Part shown: positions 17,658 through 30,200 of the stretch, piece after piece
Position numbering within the stretch: position 1 is the stretch's first letter
How the letters are laid out: each line of letters opens with the position of its first letter
Assembly: GCF_901709675.1 (NCBI RefSeq)
Contig: NC_051107.1
Span: 4,156,001-4,220,000 of the forward strand
DNA from: Syngnathus acus
Taxonomy: Eukaryota > Chordata > Actinopteri > Syngnathiformes > Syngnathidae
Reading direction: 5' to 3'
DNA: 64,000 bases
Notes under the pieces: model-generated
Told to the model about the DNA's origin: nothing
Databases searched by the model: none
The model's input: the letters and a program-made list of their open reading frames with translations, nothing else
Program-made: the position numbers and the translations under genes

Positions 17658-19769
17658 ATGGCTGACAAAATGAATGTTGTGGGGCTCCCACTGTTGTTTT
17701 TATTAACATCAGTGGCTCTATTACACTTATTCATTTGTCCGTTCACAAAAGTGGAAGAAAGCTTCAACTTGCAAGCGGCCCACGACCTCTTGTATCACAA
17801 GTTTGACTTTGACAAGGTAAGGAAGCAGCAGGTGTTGCAGAGGAAGCTAGCAGGCTAGGCTAAAATTGTACACAAAAGTTAGTAAATAGAAAACGTGGGA
17901 ATATAAGTATGGAAAATAGTTGTTTAGACGTTTCCCAGCACTAACATTTCTTCTTATTGTTGATGATTTCTTTCAGTACGACCACCATGAGTTCCCTGGT
18001 GTGGTTCCACGAACCTTCATTGGTCCCCTGCTCATCTGCATCCTTTGCTCCCCTCTTGTTTTCTTGTCTTCTCTGCTGGACGCACCAAAATTCTCCACGC
18101 AGCATATCGGTATTTTACTCGCACCTCACAAAGTTGTCTGAAGAGCGTATTGAGATGTTGTCTATTGCTCACGTCCAGTCCGAGGCACCCTGGGAGCATG
18201 CGTGATGGCCGCGCTGTGGCACATGCAGCGAGAGGTGAGGAGGCAATTTGGCTCCACGGTGGCGCTTCTCTTCTGCCTGATGTGCGCCTCTCAGTTTCAC
18301 CTCATGTTCTACAGCACCAGGACGCTCCCTAATGTGTTTGCGCTCCCGATTGGTAAGTTTATATGCTGATTCTGGGATTATTGTTGAAATAATTCACCTT
18401 TTTTTCTCGGCAGTCCTGGTTGCATTCACCTCTTGGATGGCTCATAAACACGGCAGCTTTATCAGCCTCTCCGCTTTCGTCATCATCGTGTTCCGCTCTG
18501 AGCTCTGCATTTTTTTGGGTCTCATGTTGCTGGTGTCACTGTGGAGCAGAAAGCTGAGCTTAGTGGATCTTTTTTACTACGCCGTTCCCGCCGGTTTGCT
18601 ATCATTGGGTAAGTGGCAGTCAAGCATTCCGTTTTTTTGAGGCTGGGCTTTGATTTGTTATGTTTTGCAGCTCTTACTGTGGCGATCGACACTTTATTTT
18701 GGAGGAAGCCTTTGTGGCCAGAAGGTCAGGTTCTATGGTACAACGCTATCCTCAACAAAAGTTCCAACTGGGGAATATCCTTTCAAATATATTTGGTGAA
18801 GTTAAAAAAAAAAAATGGATGGGATGAATATTATCTGAATTTCCCAATCGGTGTCTCCTTGACTCATTTTTAAACCTCGCCCTTCCTTTGGTATTTCTAC
18901 TCGGCTTTGCCTCGTGGCCTGGGCTGCACGCTGCCGCTGGTCCCGCTGGGTTTGCTGGACCGGCGCACGAGGCTTCTACTGCTACCCGCCGTCGCCTTCA
19001 TCCTGGTCTACTCGCTGCTGCCGCACAAAGAGCTCCGCTTCATCATCTACACCTTCCCCGTGCTCACTCTGGTGGCCGCCCGAGGCTGCTCTTTTATGTC
19101 TGTATACAAACAGTCGAAATGAAGCGTAACGCCGCCATATTGTAATGTTTTTTTTTTTAGTTTAAGCAACTACCGGAAATCGTGGCTGTATAAACTGGGA
19201 TCGGTTGTCGTGGTGGGCCAGCTGGTGATGAACGCGGCATACTCGGGTGTTTGCCTCTACGTTTCCCATCACAACTACCCAGGAGGGCGAGGGATGCAGG
19301 AACTGCACAGGCTGTTGCCGGCCACGACAGGTAGGGATTACTTTGCTGGATGCGTAAATGGTTGAAAAGCCGATTCAAACTTTTGCTATCTCCTCAGACG
19401 TCTTTGTTCACATTGACACGTTCGCTGCTGAAACCGGAGTGTCTCGCTTCTTGGAGCAGCACCCACATTGGAGGTTAGTGTATTCCAAAGATTATGTTGT
19501 ACTTTTTTTTTTTTCCTCACATAAGTGTCCTCAACAGATATGACAAACGAGAGGATCTGCATCCAGCAAGTCCCGACGTGGAAATGTTCACGCATCTCCT
19601 GATGGAGGCAAACGTCACCAAGATGGAGCTTCTCCGCCACACTCATCGCCCCCTGGTGTTCATACGCGGATACGACGGCATCGCTCGCCATTTGTTTGGC
19701 GTCCCGCCTTTCAGCGTGACGTTGGCGAACAAAACTGTGCTGATGCAGAGGATCGCCGCCGACTCATGA
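17658..19769 (+). CDS. ALG12: ALG12, dolichyl-P-Man:Man7GlcNAc2-PP-dolichol alpha-1,6-mannosyltransferase
   Basis: ER-membrane GT22-family enzyme that adds the eighth mannose to the lipid-linked N-glycan precursor in the ER lumen. Exons: 17658-17816, 17977-18109, 18179-18352, 18414-18608, 18671-18774, 18874-19097, 19161-19330, 19398-19473, 19538-19769; total 488 residues, the same as human. Family motifs include [19 protein letters not shown] near the N-terminus, [37 protein letters not shown] and the conserved luminal-loop motif [12 protein letters not shown] (about 303-314). Many hydrophobic segments fit a polytopic protein. The intron 18775-18873 is U12-like with unusual ends. The start ATG (MADKMNVVG) is the most upstream; M5 is an alternative. 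Confidence 0.96.
18775..18873 (+). other. ALG12: U12-type intron of ALG12 with apparent AT-AA termini
   Basis: The 5' end reads ATATCCTTT, the exact minor-spliceosome donor of the AT class. TCTCCTTGACTC at 18854-18865 matches the U12 branch-site consensus, with the branch A at 18862. No AG lies between the branch site and the next coding segment. The only joins that keep frame start the next exon at ACC-TCG-CCC (18874) or at TCG-CCC (18877). The first restores the family sequence NWG-TSP and gives intron end AA. The join after the AC at 18874-18875 would shift the frame. Confidence 0.8.
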
Positions 19770-20591
19770 TGGTTGACGTCAAACTAACAAATACGTATTC
19801 ATAAAAACTTCTAATTTCCAACCCGAGAAGAAAATCAAATGCACCCGTGTGACGTAAGGAAAACCTTTATTTACAAATGGCTGCAACATTTGCATGTTTC
19901 CAGTTTCAATGCTCAACATTTATCAAATCAAGTAAATAAATTCTTATAAAAATGTACAGAACATTATTTTTCTCCAACCCATAAATTAATCCCCTGAACA
20001 TAAACCGACATTGTGCTTTACGAGACAAACTGTATATTCCAAACTTCTCAATTCTGTAAAAACAGCAATATCTTACAGTCTCATTAAAAAAAAAAAAAGT
20101 CAATCTCTAAACGACAGTGTCGTGAGCCACAATTTCACAATGAAAATTAAATAACATTAACTTAAAACATCTTTCAGTCACAGCTTTTTGGGCCGCGTTT
20201 TCCTCGAGAAAACTCCGCATCGGTAAATCGAGAATATTTAACAGCAAACCTGACGTGGATCGCGCAAACGTGATATTTACAGCATTTTGACCTGAAGTAG
20301 ATTTGGATAAGGCACAAGGAGAGAGCAGAGGAAACAAAAAACACAAAACACTCAACCCCTAACAACTAGAAAAACCCCTCCCTCCCTGATTCAACTCTCG
20401 CTGAGACTTTTCATTGAAAACTTCGTCAGTGTTCAAACAGTAGTACACACATAATAGAACTAACCCCGCCCCCCTGGCTGCAGCATTGAAAGAAAATCAG
20501 TGTATGCATGAGACTGTACATCACACAATTCACAGCTATGTTTGTTGGTCCTTAAGATTTTTTTTTCTTTTCTTTTCAAGTGAATGCTTCA
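19770..20591 (-). other. Convergent 3' UTRs of ALG12 and ZBED4
   Basis: AT-rich and non-coding. TTTATT at 19866-19871 is an AATAAA for ZBED4, giving it a 3' UTR of about 720 bases. On the plus strand a weak variant (ATAAAA near 19801) and an AATAAA near 19935 could end ALG12 transcripts, in which case the two 3' UTRs overlap. Confidence 0.5.
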
Positions 20592-23500
20592 TCAGTATTG
20601 GAAAAAAATGAGCGGGAGGTTAACCTTGAGAAAGAGCAGACCCTCCATGTTTTCCAGCACGGGCCTCGGATGGTTGGGGGCGCAATTGACGCCGGCCGTG
20701 CTGAACAGCGCCTCGGCCGGCACGATGCTGGGAGGGCAGCCCACGTAACGGGCGGCGACTTTGGCGAGCTCGGGCCACAGGAACTTTTTCAGGTTCCAGT
20801 AGTCGAGCGGATCACAGCTTTGATCGAGTATGTCCTCCTCGAGGTACTCCAGCACGGCCAGCTCCGAGGACTTTGCTTTTTCCTCGTGTTTGGCCTTTTG
20901 CCTCAAGTCGGCCATCAGGGACCAGATGTTGTCCTTGTCCGACGCCGGGGCCTCGTCCCGCCCGTTGAGTAGCAGAGAGTTTTCTGCCGAGGTAGAAGAG
21001 AACAGGTCCAGCTCCTGGATCAGGTCTTGCTTACATTGCTCTGCCTCTTCTTCGGTGAATAATGACGTCTTGTATCGAGGGTCCAGCATGGTGGCCCAGG
21101 TGAAGCGCGGGTCGTTGAGCGTGGCCGACATCCTGCACACCGTGGCCTCTTTGAGAGATCTCAGCATGTTGTCGATGCCCACCGTCTCGTCGAAGAGCAG
21201 CTCGATCTTTCTGTTCAGGATGTGAATGAGCGGTATGACTTGTCCCAGAGTGGCGGCGCGGTTGCGGATTTCCCCGTAGGCCACCTCGAAAGGTTTCAGC
21301 GCGTTGCACACGGACTGCATCACCTCCCACTGGTCGCAGCTGATGATTTCCCTGAAATTGCACTCGATCGACAGCTCGTCGACGGCTTTCTGTTGCTCCA
21401 CCAGCCGCTCCAGCATGAGGAGGGAAGTCCTCCACTTGGAGGGAATGTCCTGAATGAGTTGGTTCTCGGGTAAGCGGTGGTCCTTCTGGAGCTCGGCCAG
21501 CTTCTCCTTCGCCTTGGCCGAGCGGTGAATGCGCTCGCAGAGCTTCCGAGCCATACTCAGAAGGTTCTGGACCATCCTCTGACTCTTTATGGCTTCGCTG
21601 ACAATGAGGTCAATGGTGTGGGCAAAGCACTGGACGGTGACGTGGCCGTGGTCTTCCAGATTGTTCCTTATGCTGGCGTTGTCGGTGACGGTGAAGCCCC
21701 TCTTCAGACCCGCCGACGTGATCCAGGAATCCCACAGATACTCCAGCTGCTTGGGGATGACGTGCATATCTTGGTCGCAGTCTATCTGAGAGACGCTGAG
21801 AAGAGCCGAACAGTGGAAGTCCTGGCCCTGGGGTCTGACCCTGGACTCGTACGTGGCCCAGTGGGCCGTCAGGGTCAAATATTCTTTTGTTTGGCTACTG
21901 AGCCAGATACTGGTGGTGAAGTGGACGACCCCTCCTTCGGCCTCTTTCAGATGCGTCAGCACGACGTCACGAACCTTTCCGTACATCTCCGGTATGGCGG
22001 TGCCGGTGAAGTAAGAAGAGGGCGGTAGGCAATACTGAGGCTGGAAGTACTCGAGAAGTCTGCCCAGTCCGACGTTCTCCACCATGGCTGACGGCTGAAG
22101 ATCCAGTGCAAGCATTTCAGCGATAAGTTTGGTGATTTTTTGGGCAACCGGGTGGTGTTGCTCAAAGCTCCCGTGGTTCTGTTCCCTTTTGTAAACGGGC
22201 ATTGCGGCGGGTTCTCGCTTGACGTGTTTTCCAGCAGACGGCGGCGCGTCACCTGAGATAGCGTTGTTGCTTTCAAGAAAGTGTCCATGAAACCTCTGCA
22301 TGTGCCTGAAGAGGCAGCTGGTGCCGAGGTTTGTCGTCTTTTTGCCTCTGCTAATAGTGCGGCTACAGTGCAAACAGACCACCTTGGTGGGGTCGGCGGG
22401 GGAAATGGAGAAATGGTTCCACAGTTTGGACGTCTTCTTACTGAAAACGCTTTGGGGCTTTTTCCTGACGCCGGGGTTTTCGCTCGCTTTGGCTGCCGTG
22501 TCGAAAGGTTGCGAGGCGGGCTCCTTGTCGTCGGCCACTTTTTGGTTCTGGAGGACGTCCGGGTGGCGCCTCATGAGGTGCCTCATGAGACAGCTCGTAC
22601 CAAAGTCCCCTCGTTTACCCCGACTGATGACGCACGGGCAGTAGCGGCACAGCGCCTTCAACTGGTCGACCGGCGACACGATAAAATGTTGCCATACCTC
22701 CGACTTGACCCGTTTCATGATTTTCTTGTTTTGCTCAAACACCGCGTGATTCTGATTATGGCCGGGAGCGTCGGAGAGATCGCACGGCGAGGAGGTCGAG
22801 GGCGTGTCGTCCCCGTGAGCGCCGAAGGGTAGATTGAGGGAGGGGTCCCGTTCGCTCAGGAGCATGGCCTCGTCGGATTCGTCTTTGATTTCGCCGCTTT
22901 CCACCGCCGTCTGCGGCAACTCGTCTAAAATGGTTTCGGGCGAAGACGGAAGAAGAGGCGATTCCTTTTTGATGTCCAGCGGGTCGTGTAAAAGCGCGCG
23001 GGACAAGAGTGGCGGCGGGTTGGAGTAGGGCGGAGGAATGTGATTGCCCAATCCGTTCTCCTCAATGACCACCTCTTTGTGGGCCCTCCACATGTGACGA
23101 ATCAGACAGCTCGTCCCGAGATCTTTCCCGTTCTTGCCTCGGCTGAATTCGTTCATGCAGTGGATGCAGACGGCTTTGGAACTGTCCACGGGCGAAAGGT
23201 AGAAGTGTTTCCACACGGCCGATCTCCGACGGGAACTGGAGTTTTTGGGGTTGCTCGGAAGCCCTCCGTCCGATATCTCCTCGAGGTTGTTCTCACTGGA
23301 ATGTGAAGATTCAAGCACGTTAAAGACGGAGTCGGCGAGCGGCTCGGGTTTCACTTCCGCTTTGGACAGCACTTCTTTGGACGACAGGTCGGAGTTGTCA
23401 AGCGACGATGCGGACGGCGACGTGTTCTTCGAGCCGGGATATGTGTTCAAGTCTCCGTTTTTTTGGCGAGTTCGGGGAAGGGGGGATGGAGGCGAGGGGA

Positions 23501-24255
23501 TTCAGATTGGGTGCGGCCGAGTCTGCTCCCTCTTGGTAAAGCATGGTCGGGTGAGCCCTTCGGACGTGCCTCATCAAACAACTGGTGCTGAGGTCTTTCT
23601 CGTTCTTGCCCCGACTAAATTCTTTCATGCAGTACAAACAGATTGCTTTGGTATTGTCCCTGGGCGAGATACAGAAATGATTCCAGGCGGGAGATTTTTT
23701 CCTCGGGTTGCTTTGATTCCTCACGGACGCCAGGAGGCTCTGGGTGACGGCATCCATGGCCACGTCATAGAGGGTGCTCGTATAGCCGCTTAATAAATTA
23801 TAGTCGTCGCCGTCGCGACTCAAAAAAGGGCCGAATGAGTTACCGAATGCCAGTCTTTCAAAATCTTGCGTTTCGTCTTCTAAATCGTTTGCGTCCCGGC
23901 TTCCGTCTTTGATAGGCTGACCGGGCTCGTATTTTTCATTCTCTGGATTTCCACGCGTGTGCACGCTGAGCCATTTGCTCGAAAGAGACGGCGAGGCCGG
24001 ATCCGTGTCGGACTCCGACTGTTTATCACCCTGAGAAGAAAGATGGCTTGATTGGGAAAGGGCTTTCTCCGGTGTTTTGGACGAACATGACGACTTTGCC
24101 TCCGTGGTCTGGTGCGGTTTCATGCTGTAGGATTTAAAGACGTATCCGTCCTGACCCTCGATTTTCAGGCAGGTCCCTTTCGCCTCTCGTTTCTTTTCCA
24201 CGGAGCCGTCGAGCGAATCGTCGCCCACGCCGGACGCGTCGTCCTCCCTGTCCAT
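20592..24255 (-). CDS. ZBED4: ZBED4, BED-type zinc finger protein from a domesticated hAT transposase (one apparent frameshift)
   Basis: Nuclear DNA-binding protein derived from a hAT-family transposase. A single uninterrupted exon, as in other vertebrates, but split into two frames. The N-terminal frame starts at ATG 24255 in a strong Kozak context (GCCGCCATGG) and holds one BED finger (residues about 190-236). The second frame continues from about 23460 to the stop at 20592 and holds three more BED fingers, each with the SRGK...TSCL.RH pattern. It then has the transposase-like domain ending in the hAT dimerisation region ([18 protein letters not shown], then [10 protein letters not shown]). 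The frames meet at a run of seven A on the coding strand (23458-23464); one base fewer would join them into about 1220 residues (human about 1170). Either a sequence error or a real indel is possible. All catalytic use is presumed lost, as in the family. Confidence 0.88.
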
Positions 24256-25652
24256 GGCGGCAGCAGCCCAAAGGTTTCTCTCTTGCGATCAGGTCGGCCT
24301 CGTCAGATGGGATCGCTTCTCGTCATTGGCCGGGCGGTTCTCAGGGAGGTGTTGTTAGTTTGACGTGGCTGTGCGGGTCACAGGGTGCCAGCTTGTCCCT
24401 CTCCATTTATGACCCAAATCGTTCCACCTTGCCGCACACAACCTAGACAGAGTCAAACAAGGTCAGAGTCCATTCTCTGCACAGATATGACAACAGGTAA
24501 TAACACTTGAATAGCAGCTCAAATGTCTACATGCTCAGTTGCAACTCGACTCGTGACACTTTTTGGCTGGAGAGAATTCCAAAGAACATCAGATTTGACA
24601 CTAAGTTTCAAGTCGCTGTTGGCGATCCGCTTGTGCACTTCCTGTGCTCTTGTGCAACCTTTAACTGCTGGGGGACATGACACACATTGTGCAATGCTTT
24701 TCACTACTGTGTGGATTACCTTTAATTATAACATGACAAGTGGCGGCCATCTTTGTGGAATTTTCTAAAAAAAGAAAACAAAAACGGAATGAGCACTTCT
24801 AATGCCCGGCCGACTCATTCGGTTACTTTGGGGACCCCGGTTTTAAAATGTGGCGATAAGTCAACGCACCCGATACAAAACATCAGCAAGCAAGGGAAAA
24901 AAAAAAACATGCAAGTGATGAGATTCGAACCTCAAAATTGTGAAGCACACTGACTATCCACTAGGTCACTACGCTGCCCTGATACAAAATACATCCAAAT
25001 AAAACGTCAATTTTGCTTTTGAAGCTGCAACATTTTTGTTATTTTGATCGCGTTTCTAAATAGTGGGTGAATATTAATAGTTACATAAGGCAAAGCATTT
25101 CGCAAGTGCTATTAAACAAGCTTTTCCGGGTTTGACTCAAGTGCTAGTCCGGAAGGATAACAGCATTAGATGATAACTTATATTTAATTAGCTTTGGTTC
25201 CAATCTTAAATAATAACGGTGTCGTGCTCAAAATGCAAACGACGCGCTGTTCATAACATGTAACGCGTTCGTAATAAACAAGTAGTAACGACACACTATC
25301 AGTAAACATCATGGTGGCTATTCTGGTGCTATCTCGGCTAGCTTTGAGGCTAATGCACTCACCAAAACAAACGGGCGATTAACGATGTTATGACCGAGTT
25401 ATGACGCACAATAGACTCCCGTTTGACTCCAATGGGGATTCTGAGGGATTCGTAAACCAACCTCGACTATTTGGTACCACGCTACGATTGCTCTAGTCTC
25501 TAGTTAGCCACTAGCTAGGCCATCCATCGGAGCCAAGTAGCTCAACCCGGCGAGACAGACCCCAATTGAACCCAACCCAGCTCAGATCTCTCCCCAACGA
25601 CGCTCCCGAGGCGGGACTCTTGCATTGATTCGCCTCCGGTTGCTGACTTACC
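24256..25652 (-). other. ZBED4: ZBED4 5' UTR intron region
   Basis: No coding potential was found. On the minus strand a good donor (CACG then GTAAGTCA) lies at 25651-25650, and a candidate acceptor (gactctgtctag) ends near 24446. A non-coding first exon upstream of 25652 is therefore plausible. A tRNA-derived SINE lies within. Confidence 0.4.
24896..24980 (-). mobile_element. tRNA-derived SINE or tRNA-like remnant
   Basis: On the minus strand the segment reads GGGCAGCGTAGTGACCTAGT onward, with an A-box-like TGACCTAGTGG and a B-box GGTTCGAATCTC in a paired T-arm (TGAG/CTCA), followed by a run of T that would stop RNA polymerase III. The acceptor ends do not pair, so it is not a working tRNA gene. 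Similar modules occur in teleost SINEs. Confidence 0.6.
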
Positions 25653-26688
25653 GTGAAGTGCTGCCCCACCGTTTCGGCCCACGAACATTGACACATTGGA
25701 GTGAACCGGACAGGGGAGGGGGGGCTTCACTTTGTTGCTTTTGTCTGCACGTTGGGCCGAAGCAGCTCCACACAGCGTCCGACGGAAGGAACAGGTTTTC
25801 GTGATGTCAGCGGAACGGCAAAAGGGGAAGTGTGATGTATGGGTCAGTCATTGCACGACACTACTTTGTTCTAGAAGCACTTGTGCGTGACTTTGACTGT
25901 GAATCTTTATGTGGGATATGACCACGCACGGCGTTGACGTCATTTAAAGACCTGCAAGGAGGTTCTCGCTCGTTCGCTTCAACGTGTGCTGCGTTCACTG
26001 TCAATTAAAGAGCATTCGCTATCTAGGTTTCATATTACCAATGCGTGGGTAGACGCGAAGTGGAATATGTTTATTTTTATTGGGTTATTTTTTTTTAAAT
26101 AAAACGTGATTGCAAGAATGGTTGGTTTGGAAATAAATGTTTGTGTCCTATTTGTGTTAGGGGGAGAAACGATCAATCAAATGACCCAGCGTACGATGGG
26201 ACGTAAACTCACCGCGGTGGCTCGCGTTTGCTGCCCCTGTTGGACGCTTTGTTGTCGGGTTTAGCTTTGTGTGTCTGTGTGTATGTAGCGTCGTCAAAAG
26301 ATCGCGTGACAGATGGGGCTTTTGTGTGAAATACGACTCGCTACCAACATGACCTCCAGCGTCACGCGTCGAGCGTTGCGTGCACTGGGAGTTGTCTGCT
26401 GAAAATGCATTGTTGTGTTGGGGGGTGGAAGAGCCGCCCGGGCTGCCGCCGCTGCTGCTCTCTGCAGCTCTTCACTCCGGCTCGATCGCTCGCTCGATTA
26501 TGAATCACCCTTTAAAACCTAAAACTAGCGTGGAGGGGATCGTCGGAACGGAACGAAGCGCCAAGCCTGCATTAGCATATGAATCCAAACGCCGAATTGG
26601 ATGAGAACTCGGCGTACAGAAGAGAGCCACTTAGCAGGCCGTGTCGCCATTGCTGGCTGCTGGCGAGCTAACTGTTTGACAAGCAAAG
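25653..26688. promoter_or_regulatory. Divergent ZBED4-BRD1 promoter interval and BRD1 5' UTR exon 1
   Basis: ZBED4 and BRD1 are transcribed away from this interval. A strong donor (AAGCAAAG then GTACGT) at 26689 marks the likely end of a non-coding BRD1 first exon, to be joined to the acceptor at 27236-27237. No coding potential was supported here. Confidence 0.4.
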
Positions 26689-27253
26689 GTACGTGTCCTT
26701 CACTTTATTCCAAAATGCATCTCACAGCAGCGTTACTTTGCAAACTTGTGCAAACATTGCAACCTAAAAGGCTTTTATTTCGCCTGACTCCATTTTTAGT
26801 AGGCTTGTTAGCTCTTCGTGCTAATGCCTGCTAGCTTGTCAATGTTATTGTTAGCCGCTCTGCTACTTTGGAATCTCAAATTATTTGACTGTACTATCGA
26901 GGTTTGTTGTGCAAGTGCAAACCATCTATGTCCGCCTCCCGCTGCAGTGCGATCGCTTTACGCACTTACTCAACTCTAACTTAGAAAACTTTGTGTTGCA
27001 ATCAAAGACACACTCTGCTCTACTGCAATGTTTCCGAGCCACATGAGTCAGTACACACTATTTTGTTGCATGAATGGGAGCAGCTTCCTGGGAGTATATC
27101 AAATGTGTTTTCTGTTAAACAGTCACAGATTTCTCACAAAATCCGTTTTTTGTTTTCCAATAAAAGTTTTCTTATGTAAAGTGGCAACACATCATTGAAT
27201 GTTTATTAATGCTCATGTGGCCGAATGTGTTTGCAGAAACACGGAGCAGCGAG

Positions 27254-30200
27254 ATGAAGAAGAAAGCCCGGAACCACCGAGTCTCGGCTCCGCCGAGGCC
27301 TTCGTCGCCCATCAAGCCCTCGCCCAACAAACAGATCCTGACGTACGCCCAGGCGCAGCGAATGGTGGAATTCGAACTGGACGGCCGCATCCATCGGCTC
27401 AGCGTCTTCGACCGCCTCGACGTGGTTTCGGACGGCGACCCCGTGTTGCGGGAGATGCTGGAGTGCGCCAACAACAAGGAGAACGCCGATAAACCGCAGC
27501 AGCAGGTTCTGCTGAGGTCGGTCCGATTAAAAAACAATCAGGAGAAGAGAAAGGCTGCGCTCGGCCTCGCTGCTCACAAAGGAGGCGGCGGCGGCGGCGG
27601 CGGCGGCGGCGGCCATCCTGTCGCTGCAAATCCCGGTCCAAAACTTCCGGAGGCAAAATTCCGAACCGTGGAGTACAACCTGCCCGCAGTTCCCAAACGC
27701 CCGTCTTCTTACTACAAATACGAAGAGAAGACAGAGGAGGAGCTGGACGAGGAAACGGAGTACGACATGGACGAGGAAGATTACGCCTGGCTGGATTTGG
27801 TCAACGAAAAGCGGCGAAGCGAAGGTGCCAGCCAGGTGTCTTTTAACGTCTTTGAGTTCTTGGTGGACCGCTTTGAGAAGGAGTTGTACCTAGAGGGCTT
27901 GGATAAAGGCAGCGAGAAGCAAGCGTCGGTGGACGAGGACACGGTCTGCTGCATCTGCATGGACGGCGAGGCTCACAACAGCAACGCCATCCTCTTCTGC
28001 GACGCCTGCAACGTGGCCGTGCACCAGGAGTGCTACGGCGTCCCCTACGTCCCCGAGGGTCAGTGGCTTTGCCGCCATTGCCTGCAGTCGCCGGCGCAAC
28101 CCGCACGCTGCGTCCTCTGCCCCAGCGAGGGCGGCGCGGTGAAAAAAACGGACGACGGGCGCTGGGGCCACGTGGTGTGCGCCCTGTGGGTCCCCGAAGT
28201 GGGCTTCTCCAACGCCACCTTCATCGAGCCCATCGACGGCGTGCGCCACATCCCGCCGGCCCGCTGGAAGCTCACCTGCTACCTGTGCAAAGAAAAGGGC
28301 GTGGGGGCGTGCATCCAGTGCCACAAAGCCAACTGCTACACCGCCTTCCACGTCAGCTGCGCCCAAAAGGCCGGCCTCTTCATGAAGATTGAGCCCGTCA
28401 AAGACCTGACCGAGTCGGGCGAGCCCACCGTCTCGCTCAAGAAGACCGCCTACTGCGGCGCGCACACGCCCAACGGCTGCGTGAGGAGGAAGCTCACCAT
28501 ATACGACCGGGCCAAAGCCAAGAATGGGCTCGGCGCCAGATCGGATAAAAGCAGAGGAGCCGGGCAGTGCAAAGGCAAGCATAAGAGGAAGAGCAAGAAA
28601 CCGGAAGCTGATGTTGAAAGTGAGGCGCCGTCTCCTCCTGCTCTGCCTACGTTTCCTTCTCACAGGTTAATTTATTTTATTTTTTTTACTCCAAACATGT
28701 TTTTGCGCAAAAGATTGATGATTAGTTCGCTGTATTGTGTCCAACAAATTTCATGTACAGTAAGCAAAAAAAAAGCATGCAATACCACTAATGTCCACAA
28801 GACGGCAGGAAAGTACATCAACAAACAAATCAAACTTCACTTTATTGTTTCACTAACTTTTATTTATTTATTTTCATGTCCATGGCCAGGTTACAAACCA
28901 TTCTGAACCAAGTCTCGGTCCAGAAAAAGAAAGCCTTCGTGGAGCTGGTTCTAAATTACTGGACCCTCAAACGTCAATCCAGGAACGGGCTCCCGTTGAT
29001 CCGACGTCTGCAGACGAGCTCGCAATCCCAGAAAAACGCGCAGCCGGTTTGTTCATCAGTCAGGAGGACTTTTTGGTCAAGCCTTGTCAAATATCGGCCT
29101 TTTCTTCTTCCTGCAGAAGCAGACCGAGGAAGATACGCGGGCGCTGAAGGAGCAGCTGAAGGAGTGGCACCGGCTCCGGCACGACCTCGAGAGGGCCCGG
29201 TTGTTGCTGGAGCTCATCCGCAAGAGGGAGAAACTCAAGAGGGAGGAGGTAATTAAGAAAAAAAAAAGTGCTCCCGGGTGGAAAATCACAATGTTTCTCG
29301 GTTCTTTGTCAAAAGTTAAAGTTGCAAGAGAGTCTACTGGAGATGAAGCTCACGCCATTCAGCATCCTGCTCAGAGCCGTCTTGGACCAGCTGGTGTCCA
29401 AAGACCAGGCCAGGATCTTCACCCAGCCGGTGGACGTGGACGAGGTGCCCGACTACCTGGACCACATCAAGCGCCCGATGGACTTCTCCACCATGCGCCA
29501 GCGCATCGACGCCCAGAAGTACTGCGACTTCCAGCGCTTCCAGGAGGACTTTGACCTCATTGTGGATAACTGCATGAAGTACAACTCCAAGGAGACCTAC
29601 TTCTACCGGGCCGCAGTTCGACTCCGGGATCAGGGCGGGGCGGTGATTCGGAAAGCGAGGCGGGACGCCGAGAAGATCGGCTTTGACGCGGTGAGCGGGA
29701 TGCATCTGGACGAGGCCCCTCAATTGAAGACGTCGGCTTTTTCGTGGGAGGACGGTAAAGCCCGACAAAGCGGTGCAAGTCTATTTGATACACGTCACGG
29801 TAACACAGAGTTTTTTTTTTTCTTCCTCAGTGGATCGCTTACTAGTGTCGGCCAATCGCAGCCATTTGCCGCTGGACAAGCAGCTGCAGCAACTTCTGGA
29901 GAAGTTAGACCTGACCTGCGCCATGAAGTCCAGCCCGTCGCGCAGCAAACGCATCAAGCTGCTCAAAAAGACCATCAATGACGTGCGCAGCGACATGAGC
30001 CTGGCGCGGGTCCAGTCCTCCACTCACCACCACCGGAACCGCAACCGCAGTAGCAGCTCGGCCTCTGTGGCGCCTTCGGCGGGAGGTGTCGTGCAGCCCA
30101 AAGAGGAGAAATGGAAGTTAAACGGACATTTCCCGGACGACGAGGGTATGCAGCGTATTTTGTGCTGTACTTTTTAAAATGCATATATATTTATTTATTT

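Noticed and set aside
18888-19145. Alternative frame over ALG12 exon 6
   Set aside because: It is out of frame with the conserved mannosyltransferase sequence; it would only be used if the intron ended at the AC dinucleotide.
22281-22832. Plus-strand frames over ZBED4
   Set aside because: They mirror the BED-finger coding strand and lack independent support.
23455-23470. Programmed -1 ribosomal frameshift in ZBED4
   Set aside because: The tract contains AAAAAAC, but the phase needed to join the two frames is +1, not -1, and no known ZBED4 uses frameshifting. A homopolymer indel is simpler.
24898-24980. Functional tRNA gene
   Set aside because: Box A and box B are present, but the 5' and 3' ends do not form an acceptor stem.
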